From Triglochin maritima (taxonomy: Eukaryota; Streptophyta; Magnoliopsida; Alismatales; Juncaginaceae): a stretch of DNA of 64,000 bases. Shown piece by piece: positions 11,736 through 22,839 of the stretch (position 1 is its first letter; every line of letters starts with the position of its first letter). The stretch covers positions 32,680,188 to 32,744,187 of the forward strand of contig OY821789.1 of the NCBI GenBank assembly GCA_963682175.1, in the 5' to 3' direction. Both the position numbers and the translations under genes were made by a program. Below the pieces are notes generated by a model. That model worked only from the letters and a program-made list of their open reading frames with translations. It was not told where the DNA came from and did not search any database.

Positions 11736-12908
11736 AATTACATGTAAGTTGTCTAGTTCCATTAGTTGATTTTATTGGGGTTTAAAATTCCAAATAGGCA
11801 TGAGATATTTATATAAAGTTTTTTTTGTCTCCGAACCACAAACCAAATCATACTAATACACGTGTCGAGATTCAATTTCTGGTATTGATTATCTCAAGAT
11901 TTATGATGTACTCCAACTCATATTTCTGAGTTTAGTTTCATTTGGAAATTAAACCAATTAAGAGTTAGACATAAACGTCATCTTCATTGGAAAATATTAA
12001 CATACATCTTACAAAATACCAATGCGTACTATGGACCTTTTTGCAACACATGTTGGTTTCATTTTGTCGAATCAATGATCGATTTCTGAAGAACCACCAC
12101 TTTCCAAGCCAACCGATCCTCATCGTTCTGCCTAGAAACGATTGTTGTTGTTGAGTTTTGGATATGGTAGTTTAGTCATTATGTAATGTAATAATACTAT
12201 TGCAAGATTCTCTCCCTAATTGTATTTTGCTTCTAATTGATAAAACTATTTCAGACTTTTAAAAACAGTATCATACTCAATAGTTTAGTGATCTTATTTT
12301 GATTTATTCCATCAACGTTAATAACGAAGCTTGCATTTAAAGTAGAACTTGAGATTGAAGGGCACCAGATACAATAATTGGAAAGTGGTTCATAGAATCA
12401 CAGTTGGTTCTAAAAACCAACTAGAAACTAGAAGACGTGCGCGTGTCTTGCCTTTTAAACTTGGACTCTTTAATGATTTAGTTGATTAAACTAATTCAAG
12501 ATAACAACTGCATGGCTTAGCCAATTCTTGGGATGACTAAGAAATGCCAGTAACTAATAAACTTGTCAGAGTTGACGTGAATATGTCAAAATTATTTAAG
12601 GGATATTCCACCTTTCAATGGGATCAATTATTCTAGATCGCAACACATGAGTTACATGTTAAGATTTATTTGAAAAAATTAAAATATTTTTTAAGAAAAA
12701 CTTAAGCGATGCAAATGCAAACAAACCATTGCAATTATCCCAAAATCAACCAATCTTATCCTTCAAAAAGACTAGCAATCACACTTAATTAACTTCTTCA
12801 AAGATCTAGCTAGCTAGGTCGAGTAGAAATCAAGGTCCAACCACAACCATACATATCATATCTGCATGTGAGCATATATAGCTCTCAAAGCAACTCCCAT
12901 TGTTTCCA

Positions 12909-15143
12909 ATGGAGTTCTTTACTCTCTATATCATCATCGTATCAATTTTCTTCCTCTTCCTTCTCCACCACTTCCTTAGAAAACCCTCCAACCTCCCACC
13001 CGGTCCTCGCTCGTGACCAGTGGTGGGCAACCTAGTCGACCTCCTCCTCCGACCTGATGATAAGAAAAAATCCGTCCCTCTACACACAGCCTTGGCGGCC
13101 CTATCCAAGGCCCACTCATCCACCTCCGCCTCGGCTCCCAGTCTTTTATTGTGTGGCCTCTTCATCTATAGCTGTCGTTGCGATGCTCAAAACCAATGAT
13201 CGTTTTGTATCCGCTCGCCATGTCCCTGCCACCTACCGAACCCCCAACTACGCCGAGCATAGTCTTGTGTGGGCCCCACAATGCGATGACAAGTGGAAGT
13301 TTCTTCGCTCCCTTTGTCGCTCCCATCTCTTCTCTATCCCCTCCCTTGCTGCCGGGGAGCTCATCAGGTTGGGAACTTTGGTTGGTCCACCATTTTTCTG
13401 AACTCTATTAGTATGTAGTTGGAAAGAGGATTTCTTGGATGCTATGGTCAACGCTGGATTCGAGGGCTTTCCTCTTCGCTCCTTGTTATTGGTACGTATG
13501 GTTTTTTATTTTTTTAATAATTGGTAATGTTAAATTTTAATTATTAAAATGAGTCTTGTAATAATACAAGATGAGAATTTGAACTTATGCCCTATCCCAT
13601 CCAGTTGGATTCTGATGGTATGTTTTTGCACGTAAATGTTATTTTGGTACACATAAGTGTAACTAAAGAATATTCACGAGAAGTTGTGCTCGAGAAAATT
13701 TAAGTTGAGTTAGTGGAAATCTAATATCACATGTAAATGATGTGAAATGATGATCTACCTAAGTAAATGACGTTACTCGCCTTAGTAAGTGAACCTTTAT
13801 TTTAGTTATTTTAAAGTTAAGAGTCAACAACCCAAATTAAGTAAAGTTAAACGTCTTTCTTAATTTTTTATCGCTAATATAATTACGCTCGATTCATTAG
13901 TTATTTGATAGTTTTTTTTTGTATATTACGGGCGTGTTATCTTTCTCCGGAATAATATTGCATTCTAATTTCTAACACCCATGTACATGTACAGACTTTC
14001 GTGAACATAGTTTAAGAAAGTGAAATGTCCTTTTGCAAATTGAAAACAAATCGTACTTATTAGATTAGAGATTGATATCAGATTGTCTATTCTAAAGCGT
14101 AGAACTAAAACATCAAATTATTTTACTGAACTTAAACTGATAAAGAATTGGTATTGACTCGAGAGTCTTTACCAAAAATAAAGAAATTGAACTCGAATTA
14201 AAACATGATCTGCATCAGGATCCACATCTAATAAGTTTAGATCCTTCATTTTGATCATTCTAAGATAATTAATGTTGGTTTTTCTAAGAGTTAAAAACCA
14301 TCAATTAAGCCCTACTATTCTCTTGCCTCAAAGCGTAAATTCCTCGTGCACACCATTTTCTAAATTGTTTCTATGTTTTCTTTTGTTATTTAATAGAGCA
14401 AATTTAAAACTCACATAAGCTCCGAAAGAAGAATATCAGATAGATGAGTTTTAAACCTGATTCTTTGGCTAAGGAAATCCTAATGTGATTAACTAAACTA
14501 TCTCGACTTTTCTGCAGGATATTTTCACAGCAGGAACCGACACAACAACTAAATTCATTGAGTGGACAATGGCAGAGTTGGTAAAAAACCCAACTATACT
14601 CCAAACCCTAAGACAAGAACTTCAAACTTCCCTCCAAAACAAAGACACAACAAACCACTTATGACAAAGGAGTCTGATCTAACTCACCTCCCATATCTCC
14701 AAGCTTGCCTTAAAGAGTCCCTCCGCCTCCACCCACCCAGTCCTCTCGTGCTCCGACGTGCCTCCACCACGTGCCAAGTCATGGGCTACACTGTCCCTGA
14801 GGGCTCTATTGTGATAGTCAACTCGTGGGCCATCGGAAGGGACCCAACAAGCTGGGACGACCCGTTGGTGTTCTCGCCCGAGAGATTTCTAGGGAAGGAT
14901 GATGGGAATGCGAGAGGCATGGAAACGTTTGACATGGTACCATTTGGGTCGGGGAGGAGGATGTGTCCTGGGATGGCATTGGCCAATCAGACGACTTCTC
15001 TTTTGGTTGCTTCATTGGTGGCCGGATTCAAGTGGTCAGTCCTCGACGGCTTGGATGCTAGTGAGCTTTGCATGAAGGAGAAGGCCGGGTTGCTTCTCGA
15101 CAGAGAGGAGCCTTTGGTTCTCACTTTGAACTCCGTTGCTTGA
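12909..15143 (+). pseudogene. Cytochrome P450 pseudogene, A-type (CYP76/CYP80-like)
   Basis: The start at 12909 opens with a hydrophobic membrane anchor, then the proline hinge LPPGPRS, followed by a TGA at 13014-13016 where PxxWPVVGNL P450s have Trp. Frameshifts follow near 13113 and 13155. The B-C region reads RFVSARHVPATYRTPN and KWKFLRSLCRSHLFS. Roughly 120-140 residues are then missing before EDFLDAMVNAGF. An intron follows, 13492-14517 (gtacgt...ctgcag). Exon 2 carries the I-helix oxygen-binding motif AGTDTT, a frameshift near 14655, then the K-helix KESLRLHPP and heme loop PFGSGRRMCPG, ending at 15143. The heme ligand Cys is intact, but the protein cannot be made. The subfamily is a guess from the B-C region and intron position. 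Confidence 0.87.
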
Positions 15144-15859
15144 CTTCTTGAGATTGTTACCTAAACCGGAGGAGTCTTGAGGATTGGTACCTAAAAAATC
15201 ATTATTTAAAACTAGGTTTATGAGTGTATTAGGGATACCAAAAAAAACTACGAATGTGTATTTAAATAATTATTACAAAAAGAAAGTTGAGAGGGAGTAA
15301 CTCTTACATTTTTAAAGTTCAATGGTGCAAAATGCTATCAATGCATAATTCAGGAGGATAAACTGTAATTAATCTTAGAAATAAAATACAACTTCGTTGA
15401 GAAAATCCCAAGACATCATGTTAATTGTTAAGCTATCTCAACCTCTCATCTATGTTGCGTTATTGAACGCGTAGTTCAGTTCTTAAACTACTAATCTAGT
15501 TGTACAAAGACTTGTTTCTGGTGAGCCCAATATATAGTAATGTTACCTTAATATTATGATTACCTTGTAAAGGCTATGCAAATATATAATTTGTAAGTTC
15601 AATTCCTATAATTGTACATGTGTGTGCACATTTAATGTTTACTCAGGTTGCGTTTGGGTGTCCCAATTTTTTTATGGTTTTTTGAAAAAACACTAATGTT
15701 GGTGGCACACGATTTTTGATGTGGTTTTTTGAAAAAAAAACATTTGTTCATGTCCTGCCAAAAAACCCTTCACGATTTTTAAGTCAAATCACAAGGAAAA
15801 AACCGCAAATGCCAAATGAACAACCAATTGAAATTAGCTCAGTTGGTAAATCATGGTAA
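15144..15859. other. Spacer between P450 pseudogene and Copia element
   Basis: No gene is present. The segment 15648-15825 begins GGTTGCGTTTGGGTGTCC and ends ...GCAAATGCCAAATGAACAACC, weak terminal inverted repeats that suggest a decayed MITE. Immediately left of the Copia insertion (15832-15846) is TTAGCTCAGTTGGTA, which matches a tRNA A box, but no following B box could be found on the far side of the insertion. Confidence 0.4.
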
Positions 15860-16671
15860 TGGATTTGAAGAAGATATTTTGTGTTTATTACTTTGTTTGG
15901 GGTTACATGGGTACTTTATATATTATAATTTTTTGACCGTCTGAATTGTAGCTGTAACATCCCCGAAAACAGCGGAAAATTTAAACTTTTAAATAGATGC
16001 TAATCAAAAGGACATCAACCTCACACAGGGGACGCTACTCAAAGATATATATAAAATATGGTGTTGCACCGTATACAGGAGTTGTCAAAAGAATGACTAC
16101 ATCAAAATACAATATACAGATATACAAGTAGTCATAATAACCTCAAATTGACACGAGGACCCGACTCCAAGATGCACTCGTCCTCAGTCACCACCCAAGC
16201 AGCTCCCGAAGAGGGAACCTGAAAGCAAACAACAATGTCGTGAGTTTCCCGAAGGAAACCCCGTATGTCAAACTCACCTACATGCATGACCTATCATACT
16301 AGTATTATGCCAAACATAAATCATAACTGGTCATTCCCCAAACGGGTTATAAGGTCATAAAAGTCATTTCCCCAACCGGGGTTCATTAGTCATAAGTCTA
16401 GTTTTGGACATCCGTAGATACCCACCACAGGCACATGCAGTCATACGGAAAATACGCGACACACCCCCACTCGCAGCTACACTAGTCATATGGGTTTGGT
16501 GAGGGTCGCACGCACTTCCGAGTTATCATCAGATCTGATCAGTGGTCGAAGACCACAATCCGCCAGGGTCGTCGCTCTGGTCGGTCATACTCGCCAGCCG
16601 TGCCACAGCTGGACGATCATACTCGCCGGAACAACATCGGTCGAGCACATCCGTCGGAACAACATCGGTCG

Positions 16672-16809
16672 GTCATCTCCGTCGCCACACAGGCTAAGGC
16701 ACAGAACTCTGTTGCACAAGGGCTAACAGTCATCTCCGTCGCCACACAGGCTAAGGTCATCTCCTTCACCACAAAGGCTAAGGTCATCTCCTTCGCCACA
16801 AAGGCTAAG
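16672..16809. repeat. 27-bp tandem repeats inside the solo LTR
   Basis: Four copies of a 27-bp unit of the form GTCATCTCC(G/T)TC(G/A)CC, then ACA(C/A)AGGCTAAG, occur at 16672-16698, 16729-16755, 16756-16782 and 16783-16809. The last three are head to tail and a 30-bp spacer separates the first. The period keeps frames open, which explains spurious open frames here. Confidence 0.85.
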
Positions 16810-16971
16810 GTCATAACAGTCATCACATATAGATCATGCAAAGGGGAATATGGTCCCACATGTCAACTACCTAGGTCTCAATGCACATGTCATATCATGG
16901 GAACATAAGGAATAAATGAAATCCACACACCAACGCGTTCATAAACAACCAATGCAAATACTGGGCTCCAA

Positions 16972-17588
16972 CGGTCGACCGAAAAAGGTCATACGGTCGA
17001 CCGGTTGGTCGTTAAAACTGGTAATTGGTTCGAACCACAACCCAACGGTCGAACCAAGGAAATCATCGAAACGGTCGAACAAAGGTCTCTGGACGGTCGA
17101 CCGTTTAGAAGGTCTACGCCACAAAATAATATTAAATAACACAATCCCCAACGGTCGAACGACAATGGGCTTCCGGTCGACCGAAAAACATCAGGGACTT
17201 CAACATTCTTTAAGTCATTACCGGTCGACCGAAATATGAATCGGTCGAACCACACTTAAGTCATCTTAAGTCATCGGTCGAACGAGATCTCTGGGCGGTC
17301 GACCGTTTAGAAGTCTACACCCCCAACCGACTTAAAACAGCACGTCCGGTCGAACTTGGTCAAAGAGGCGGTCGACCGTTTAGAAGGTCAACGCCCCCAA
17401 CCAACATACTACAGTGCATTCGGTTGAACGGCAAAGGGGACCCGGTCGACCGAAAACACTCAGGGACTTCATCTTCTCGCTCAAACGTACAATCGGTCGA
17501 CCACCCACAGGGTATTGTTCGATCGATTCGAGCGAGAACGCCTGATTTACACTACGACCGGTCGACCGAAATGAGCACCGGTCGACCG
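16972..17588. repeat. Array of ten CGGTCGACCG palindromes
   Basis: Perfect copies of the 10-bp palindrome CGGTCGACCG start at 16972, 16994, 17094, 17174, 17222, 17296, 17369, 17443, 17559 and 17579. Many half-sites (CGGTCGAAC) lie between them. Flanking text such as TTTAGAAG(G)TC(T)AC recurs after several copies, so the array partly reflects diverged 70-110-bp repeats. Confidence 0.88.
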
Positions 17589-18152
17589 AAACAGAGCATA
17601 ACTTCTGCCACTCTATTTCGACGAGCCATTCGGCCTACCGTCGAACACTCAAACACCCACACAACCTTGGTGCGCGTAAAAGCAAGGCTTGGCATACCTT
17701 GAAAGCTTGAAGAAGCTTCCGAAGAGCAACGACGAACCCTCCACGAGAAAGAACGTGTCTCCGGCGAACTCCTCACCTTCCTTGAACTCCGGCGACCCGA
17801 CTTGCCGGCGCACCCGCTCCACCTCCTCCTTCCACCGACGAACTACAAGGGAGGGAGAAAAAGTGTTGAGGGAGAGAGAAGAAAATGAGAGGAAAGGAAA
17901 TGAGAAAAGAGGAAATGAGAGGAAAATGGGATGAAATGGGTTGGGTTAGGTTTTATACTCTCACTAATAAGGGTTTAAGGTTCTTAAACCTAATTAACCT
18001 TAATCAAAAGGATTAGGTTCTCACAGTAGCCGTTTTTGACTAAGTATGAGAACATGATTTTATACTTGATTTTGTCCGAGATTTGGGAGATGTGATCTTC
18101 AAGTATGAAAGGAGGCAACGATGAAGATTCTGAGCCATTTAAGGTATGTTCT

Positions 18153-20109
18153 TCAACACGCCCCCTCAAGTTGGGTCCGGAAGAGGTTGAAGGTGCCCAA
18201 CTTGGATAAGATAATGTTGAACTGTCTTTGATCCAGAGCTTTTGTGAAAACATCAGCGAGTTGTTCTTTGCTGGAGACGTAGGGTACATCTATTTCCTTA
18301 GCTTGATTTTTTTCTCGAATGAAATGGCAGTCGACCTCGATGTGCTTGGGTTCTTTCATGAAACATCGGGTTTGAGGCTATATGCCGAGCGGCATTATTA
18401 TCACAGAACATGCTCATAGGTTCGTTGTATGGTTGTCTCATGTCTTGCAAAAGTTGTTTGAGCCAAACAAATTCGCATGTAGTGGATGCCATGACACGAT
18501 ACTTGGCTTTGGCGCTGCACCGGGCAACAACGTTTTGCTTTTTTACTTCTCCAAGTTACCATGTGTTCCTCCAACAAATGTGCAAAAACCTGTGGTGGAC
18601 TTGCGGTCATGACTGCCTGCTCAATCTGCATCAGAGAAACCAATTATGGAGTTAGAGTTGTTATTTTTCATCCATAATCCTTGCCCTGGAGTCTGTTTTA
18701 TATATCTAAGTATTCGATCAATGATATATAAGTGAGGTGTGCGGGGTGTATGCATAAATTGACTAACAATGCTAACGGCATAAGTTATATCTGGCCTAGT
18801 TACAATGAGATATATGAGTTTTTCTACAAGTCTTTGAAACCTGTAGACATCTTTGACAGGTTCTCCTTCTATAGGACTGACTTTGAGATTAGTTTCAATG
18901 GGAGTATTAGCTGGTTTAGCCCCAAGCTTCCCTGTTTCTTTTAGAAGGTCAAGAGCATACTTCCTTTGTGATAAACACAACCCTTTTTTTAATGTGCAAC
19001 TTCTATTCCTAGGAAGTATTTCAAAAAACCAAGATCTTTGATATCAAATTTTGACTTCAAATAATACTTGACTTGATTGATTTTATGATCATTATTTCCA
19101 GTAATTATAATATCATCTACGTAGACTAGAATGATGGTGGTTATGTGATGGTGATGTTTAGTGAACATGGATGTGTCAATGGATGATTTTCTAAAACCAT
19201 AAAGAAGAAGAAGGTGACTAAGTTTTGCATACCATGCGCGAGGTGATTGTTTCAATCCGTAGATTGATTTCTTGAGTTTGCATACCTTGTCTGTGGTGGA
19301 GGTGTACCCTGGTGGAAGAGTCATGTAAATTTCTTCCTTGAGATTTCCCTGAAGAAAAGCGTTTCTAACATCCATTTGATAAATGTTCCAATTTTTGTTA
19401 ACCGCTATGGAAAGGAGAACACGAACAATGTTCATTTTTGTAACATGCGCAAATGTTTCTAGATAATCTAGGCCATAAGTTTGAGTGTAGCCTTTAGCTA
19501 CAAGTCTGGCCTTATATCTTTCGATTGTCCCGTTGCTGTTATATTTAATTTTGTAAACCCACTTACACCCGACAGGTTTGATTCTGTTGTGCATTTGAAC
19601 AAGGGTCCAAGTGTTATTAGATTCTAGAGCCTTGATTTCTTCCTCCATTGCTTTGCGTCATTTAGGATCACCAATGGCTGCTTGTAAGTGTTAGGTTCTT
19701 GATTTGTGCTTAGATTGGTTATGAAGGCTTTGTGAATTGGTTTTACTTGTTTATAGGACAAGTAGTCCTCAATAGGATAAGTTACGTGTGAAGTGATGAA
19801 ATCGTTTAACCTAGTAGGATGACAACTCAGACGAGTGGATCTTCTTCTTTGGATGGTTTCTTGGTTGTTTGGTGGGTCTTCTTCTATCCCTCCTTCGTCT
19901 TCTTCTCCTTCAGGACGGGTCGGGTGTGTTGCACAAGTTTCTGGAAGCTCGAGAGTTGAAGTTGGAAGAGAATCGTTGACAGTTGTGTCTTCAAGTCTGT
20001 TGTTTCTAAAGTAGGACTCTCTCTCACTAAAAGATACATCTCTTGAAATATATAATTTACAATTTTCAGGGTCATAACATTTGTACCATTTTTTAAAAAG
20101 AATAACCAA
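18153..20109 (-). pseudogene. Copia reverse transcriptase and RNase H, frameshifted
   Basis: After a proline/acid-rich linker (RRRSTRLSCHPTRLNDF) the RT begins at 19648. It includes WVYKIKYNSNG, YKARLVAKGYTQ, QMDVRNAFLQG, KSIYGLKQSPRAWY and the active site YVDD. The RNase H region lies in three overlapping frames from 18980 to 18153 and ends with EQLADVFTKAL, the usual Copia C terminus. The domain order is complete, but at least three frameshifts are present. Confidence 0.9.
18159..18167 (-). other. Copia polypurine tract
   Basis: On the minus strand the sequence GAGGGGGCG directly abuts the TG of the left (3') LTR, the expected position for plus-strand priming. Confidence 0.8.
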
Positions 20110-21360
20110 GAAAGATACATTTCACAGAGTTGCTGTCGAGTTTATCCATCATTTTCCTGTGAACAAAACGCACACAACCAAATATCTTAAGGTGATCTAA
20201 GGTTAGTTTGCGACCAAGTAAAAGTTCTAATGGTTGTTTATTTTGAAGAGTGGGGCTTGGAAGGCGATTTATTAGATACGTGGCAGTTAAAACGACGTTT
20301 GACCAAAAACGTTTTGGGATATTATTTTGAAAAAGAAGAGATCGGGTTACATTCAAAAGATGGCGATTTTCCGTTCAGAGACCTCGTTCTGTTCGGGAGT
20401 ATTGATACAGTGGTTTGATGAAAGATACCCTTGTTTTTCAGAAACTCTTGAAAGTTGTAGCTAGTGTATTCAACATCATTGTCTGTTCTAAGAGTTTTGA
20501 TTTTGAAATCATACATGTTTTCGACAAGAGTCACAAATTCACAAAAAATTCTAAAAACATCGGATTTGCTTTGGAGAAGATACAACCAAGTAGTTCGAGA
20601 AAAATCATCAATAAATAAAATAAAATATTTAAAACCATTATAAGAGTCAACGGGGGTAGGTCCCCAAATATCAGAATGAATCAATTCGAGAGGATAACTA
20701 GTTTTATTCGTATATGCATAAAACGGAAGTCTAGTTTGTTTAGAGAAATGACAAGTATCACACGAATATTCAGAAGTAATAAAAGGAAACAAAGTTTTTA
20801 ATATGTGATGAGACGAGTGTCCCATTTTTGTGTGCCAAAGTTCATGATTAGGATTATTAATAACGTGCATAGCTTTATTTTGAGTATCTAAGATGTAGAG
20901 TCCATTGACGTGAACTCCTCTACCAATCTTCATCCCTGTGGTTCGATCCTGAAAAATCACATCAATTGGAGTGAATATAACAATACAATTCATTTTTTTT
21001 TGTAATTTTAACAACAGAGAGAAGATTAGAAGCAAAAGATGGTACATACAACACATTTTTAGTCAACTTATTTAACAATTGTGTTTCTCCTATGCCCTTT
21101 ATTTTAACTTGATTATTATTGACTACGGTTACAAACTTATTTAGTAAATTCAAACTATGTTTAATATTGTTTAATAATAATGAATTTCCAGTCATATGGT
21201 CTGTAGCACCTGAGTCAATTACCCATCTAGTATCAAAATATTTATTAATAGAAACATTAGCAGTGTAATTTTCCAAGAAGTTTTCCATACATGCGTAATT
21301 ACCTGTACTCTGAGGGGTGTTCTGCAAATACCCATTTAAATGGGATAAAAGACTCTGCAA
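20093..21360 (-). pseudogene. Copia protease and integrase, frameshifted
   Basis: The protease segment (21360-20962) contains the aspartic active site WVIDSGATDHMTG. The integrase segment (21056-20093) contains the HHCC zinc region (LWHTKMGHSS...CDTCHFSKQ) and catalytic Asp sites IHSDIWGP and LRTDND. A frameshift near 20356 comes just before the expected catalytic Glu; the downstream frame resumes with FWSNVVLTATYLINRLPS, typical of Copia integrase. Confidence 0.9.
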
Positions 21361-21580
21361 TTGGGTCTGGTCGTTTAAGGAGAAGTGAGTTTGTTGGTTG
21401 CGGGTCTGGTCTGGTATGTGGATTCAGATTCAGAGCGGATGCGGGTCGGGTCGGAGTCAGATTCAGAGTTTCTAGATCGGAGGCTATAAAACCGCGAGGA
21501 TCAGACCCCGACCAGATATCTCCCCATTTCGTTCGTTCTCCACCGAGATTAGGGTTTCCCCCAAGTCCACCGCCGCTCCT

Positions 21581-22416
21581 TCAGTTTCCCCCTTTGTTCC
21601 GATGATCGTCCCCTCCTTCCCTCGTTGGTTGGAGGTGCGTATGAAGGAACCAATATGTGTTCCTGTTATGCCCCGATTTCTTGCAGTTGTGGCATGTTTC
21701 GTTTGGTTTGTTTCCATGTTTGCCTCTATTTTTGTGATGTTGTGGTTTGCCGGCTAGAAGTGCCTGAGATTCCGACGTGTGGTCGGCAGTCAGCGTCTGA
21801 GCGGTGGCTCGACGGGTCTCCTCCCGTTGAACCATTGCGATGATGGACGCCAAGTTGGGGAGTTCGGGTGTCATGAGGATTTGGCTTCGGATGGCTTCGT
21901 AGCTATTGTCGAGCACGATCAGGAATTGGTATATGTGATCCTGCTCCATTCGTGCGAGTATGGTCTTTGGATCAGTGCATGCAGGCTCATAGATTGCCAG
22001 TTTGTCCCATCCGCGCTGAAGCGTGCCAAGATATTTCGTGATGGTTTGGTTGCTCTGTTTGGTCTGCGAGATATCTTGTTTTAGCTTAAAGATGTGAGCA
22101 AAGTTGTGGGATTTACCGTATATGTTTTGGGCCGCGTCCCATAGTTCCTTTGCAGAGTTTTTGTATAAAAAATGGATCTGATCTTGGGTTGCATTGAGTT
22201 GATAACCCAAGACATGACGAGGTGATCCATCGCCTGCCATTCTTCTTGCTTTGCTTCTGTCCCTTCTCCGCTTGGTTTTTTTGAGGTCCCCGTGATGTGA
22301 CCCATCTTACCGTTGCCGCTGAGGGCAAGAGTGATCGCCCTCGCCCACGACAGATAGTTCTGTCCATTAAGGAGTTGCGAGACGAGTCGGGGGGCATTTA
22401 TTTCTGGCTCAGACAT
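21581..22416 (-). pseudogene. Copia gag, frameshifted
   Basis: The frame starts MSEPEINAPRLVSQLLNGQN with the conserved YLSWARAI segment of Copia gag. It shifts frame at about 22150-22240 and continues through the capsid-like helical region. The nucleocapsid zinc knuckle reads CHNCKKSGHNRNTY: the first two Cys and the His are present, but the last Cys is replaced by Tyr. It is therefore inactive by both frameshift and motif loss. Confidence 0.88.
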
Positions 22417-22601
22417 GGTTTTGTCTGGGTTTTCTTTGGATATGGATGTTGGTTTTGAATACCTTCAACCCCCTTGCGAGGTGAAAGTCGGTGATGGTTT
22501 GAGTTTGGATGGAGGCTTCTCACAACCTTTAACCCCCTTATGAGGTAAGGCCGGTGATGACCTCAGAAGAGTTTGAGGCGTTTATTTTTTGGATCAAAAT
22601 T

Positions 22602-22613
22602 GCTCTGGTACCA
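22602..22613 (-). other. Copia primer-binding site
   Basis: On the minus strand this reads TGGTACCAGAGC, one base from TGGTATCAGAGC, the usual plant tRNA-iMet complement. It lies three bases inside the right LTR, the expected position for first-strand priming. Confidence 0.85.
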
Positions 22614-22616
22614 TAT

Positions 22617-22839
22617 TGAATTTGAGACGGGAAGAAGATATTTGTGTTTATTACTCTGTTTAGGGTTACATGAGTACTTTATATATTACAACTTTTTGAC
22701 CGTTTGAATTGTAGCCGTTTTTGTCTAAATATGAGAACATGATTTTATGCTTGATTTTGTCCGATGGGAGATGCGATCTTCAAGTATGGAAGGTGGTAAT
22801 GATGAAGATTCTGAGCCGTTTAAGGTATGTTCATCAACA
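22617..22839 (-). repeat. Right (5') LTR of the Copia element
   Basis: This is an uninterrupted 223-bp LTR starting TGAATTTGAG and ending TTCATCAACA on the plus strand, with TG...CA termini. It is the intact reference for recognising the split left LTR. Confidence 0.92.

Larger units (their letters stand above)
9219..12908. other. Intergenic region with local duplications
   Basis: No gene is supported. A short open frame at 9839-10054 (minus) has near-random composition and no recognised match. The stretch contains tandem repeats (10518-11052), a MITE (11236-11407) and a TC(G)ACTC-rich repeat (11465-11735), described separately. The last 130 bp before 12909 may be the ancestral promoter of the P450 pseudogene: CATATATAGCTC at about 12873 resembles a TATA region. 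Confidence 0.5.
15953..18025. mobile_element. Solo LTR (probable Ty3/gypsy) nested in the Copia LTR
   Basis: This 2,073-bp insertion starts TGTAACATCCCC and ends TTCTCACA. It is flanked by a perfect 5-bp duplication GTAGC (15948-15952 and 18026-18030) and cleanly interrupts the Copia LTR. TG...CA ends plus a 5-bp duplication identify LTR-retrotransposon integration; no primer site, polypurine tract or coding domain lies inside, so a solo LTR is the simplest reading. GGGGATGTTACA-type ends are common in plant gypsy LTRs, which hints that it reads on the minus strand. A non-autonomous element with very short LTRs is the alternative. Confidence 0.82.
15860..18158 (-). repeat. Left (3') LTR of the Copia element, split by an insertion
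   Basis: The segments 15860-15952 and 18031-18158 together align end to end with the right LTR at 22617-22839. The left piece stops after GAATTGTAGC; the right piece resumes CGTTTTTGACTAAGTATGAG. The LTR starts TGGATTTGA and ends TTCTTCAACA on the plus strand. It lacks a 5-bp GACGG block present in the other LTR near its start. Confidence 0.92.
15860..22839 (-). mobile_element. Degenerate Ty1/Copia LTR retrotransposon
   Basis: Two LTRs of about 221 and 223 bp, a tRNA-Met-type primer-binding site, a polypurine tract and gag-protease-integrase-RT-RNase H in Copia order on the minus strand define a complete but decayed element. Without the later insertion in its left LTR it would be about 4.9 kb, normal for Copia. 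By eye the LTRs differ at roughly 18 substitutions plus a few indels, so it is not young. Multiple frameshifts break every gene. The flanks (GGTAA left, GTTGA right) do not form a clean target duplication. Confidence 0.93.

Noticed and set aside
12926..13165. Minus-strand Arg-rich frame
   Set aside because: Antisense shadow of the P450 pseudogene first exon.
15832..15846. Complete tRNA gene
   Set aside because: Only an A-box match; no B box, anticodon arm or acceptor stem could be assembled.
16490..16908. Open frames of 78-102 codons with VISVATQAKV-type repeats
   Set aside because: Lie within the solo LTR; the periodic peptide is just the 27-bp tandem repeat, which preserves frame.
16972..17588. 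CRISPR-like array of palindromic repeats
   Set aside because: Spacing is irregular, repeat is only 10 bp, and the host is a plant nuclear genome; it is LTR sequence.
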